A stretch of 14,554 nt of DNA from Pseudomonadota bacterium. GTDB taxonomy: Bacteria; Pseudomonadota; Gammaproteobacteria; Acidithiobacillales; Acidithiobacillaceae. Within the stretch, counting starts at the first letter, position 1. Each line of letters begins with the position of its first letter. The position numbers and the translations under genes were made by a program. Under the pieces are notes generated by a model. The model was not told where the DNA came from. It did no database searches and was given only the letters and a program-made list of their open reading frames with translations. The stretch lies in the NCBI GenBank assembly GCA_021818125.1, contig JAKAFG010000027.1, positions 1-14,554 of the forward strand, written 5' to 3'. Of the stretch, positions 14,449 through 14,554 are shown one piece after another.

Positions 14449-14554
14449 ATGTCAACTAAAAAAATCGATCCAGAACTACTGTTGGTGTGGGCCCAAGCTG
14501 CACGTAAAGGTAACCTGCACGAGGCAGCTGATGCCTTGTTCATGAGAGATCGGA
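14449..14554 (+). CDS. N-terminus of a LysR-type transcriptional regulator (partial)
   Basis: The window ends inside this gene; 35 complete codons are visible. MSTKKIDPELLLVWAQAARK followed by GNLHEAADALF fits the N-terminal winged helix-turn-helix of LysR regulators (pattern D-x-x-L-L-x-x-W/F-x-x-V/A-A-x-x-G-x-L-x-x-A-A-x-x-L). AGGGG at 14440-14444 lies 4 nt before the ATG. Its divergent orientation to the sulfur cluster and the T-N11-A palindrome between them suggest that it regulates that cluster. The usual S-Q-P-A/S-S recognition-helix sequence is not yet reached, and the residues present at the edge (MRDR) are not the common ones, so the family call is moderate. Confidence 0.6.
   Translation, partial: MSTKKIDPELLLVWAQAARKGNLHEAADALFMRDR

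Overview
The window reads as a chromosomal segment of an acidophilic sulfur-oxidising gammaproteobacterium-like organism, most likely Acidithiobacillus (A. ferrooxidans/A. ferrivorans type). This is inferred from the fused DoxD-DoxA thiosulfate:quinone oxidoreductase, a periplasmic rhodanese beside it, moderately high GC and the yicC-gmk-rpoZ-spoT order. No database search was possible, so the genus is an inference.

Region 1 (1-5900, + strand) is a tightly packed housekeeping operon: the last codons of a probable yicC, then gmk (GMP kinase), rpoZ (RNA polymerase omega), a bifunctional spoT/rel ((p)ppGpp synthetase-hydrolase), ridA (enamine/imine deaminase), a 71-residue CxxC protein of the hybrid-cluster-protein-associated redox-disulfide type, and recG (branched-DNA helicase). 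Gaps are 1-24 nt, and spoT overlaps rpoZ by 17 nt. The first genes link guanylate supply, transcription and the stringent response.

Region 2 (5901-9239) holds a single + strand lipoprotein L,D-transpeptidase (YkuD fold). It converges on a - strand pair: an AI-2E/PerM-family membrane protein followed by protoporphyrinogen oxidase (HemY type). The two convergent units share a 10-bp perfect hairpin at 6829-6850.

Region 3 (9240-9451) is intergenic. It carries a strong rho-independent-type terminator on the + strand with no recognisable + strand gene in front of it.

Region 4 (9452-14448) is the accessory part: a five-gene - strand cluster, probably an operon. In transcription order it encodes a TDT-family (TehA/Mae1/Ssu1-like) membrane transporter, a Tat-exported single-cysteine protein with a DsrE-like domain, a periplasmic solute-binding protein without visible ABC partners, DoxDA, and a secreted rhodanese. 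A LysR-type regulator starts divergently at 14449 and runs off the window. The intergenic space contains palindromes, one of which fits the LysR T-N11-A box. Together these suggest a LysR-controlled periplasmic module: DoxDA would oxidise thiosulfate to tetrathionate with electrons to quinone, the rhodanese and DsrE-like protein would handle sulfane sulfur, the solute-binding protein would bind an oxyanion, and the TDT protein would move an anion such as sulfite or a carboxylate. Only the DoxDA and rhodanese parts rest on well-known family functions. The rhodanese gene is distinctly AT-rich and is flanked on both sides by related short palindromic repeats, which hints at separate acquisition.
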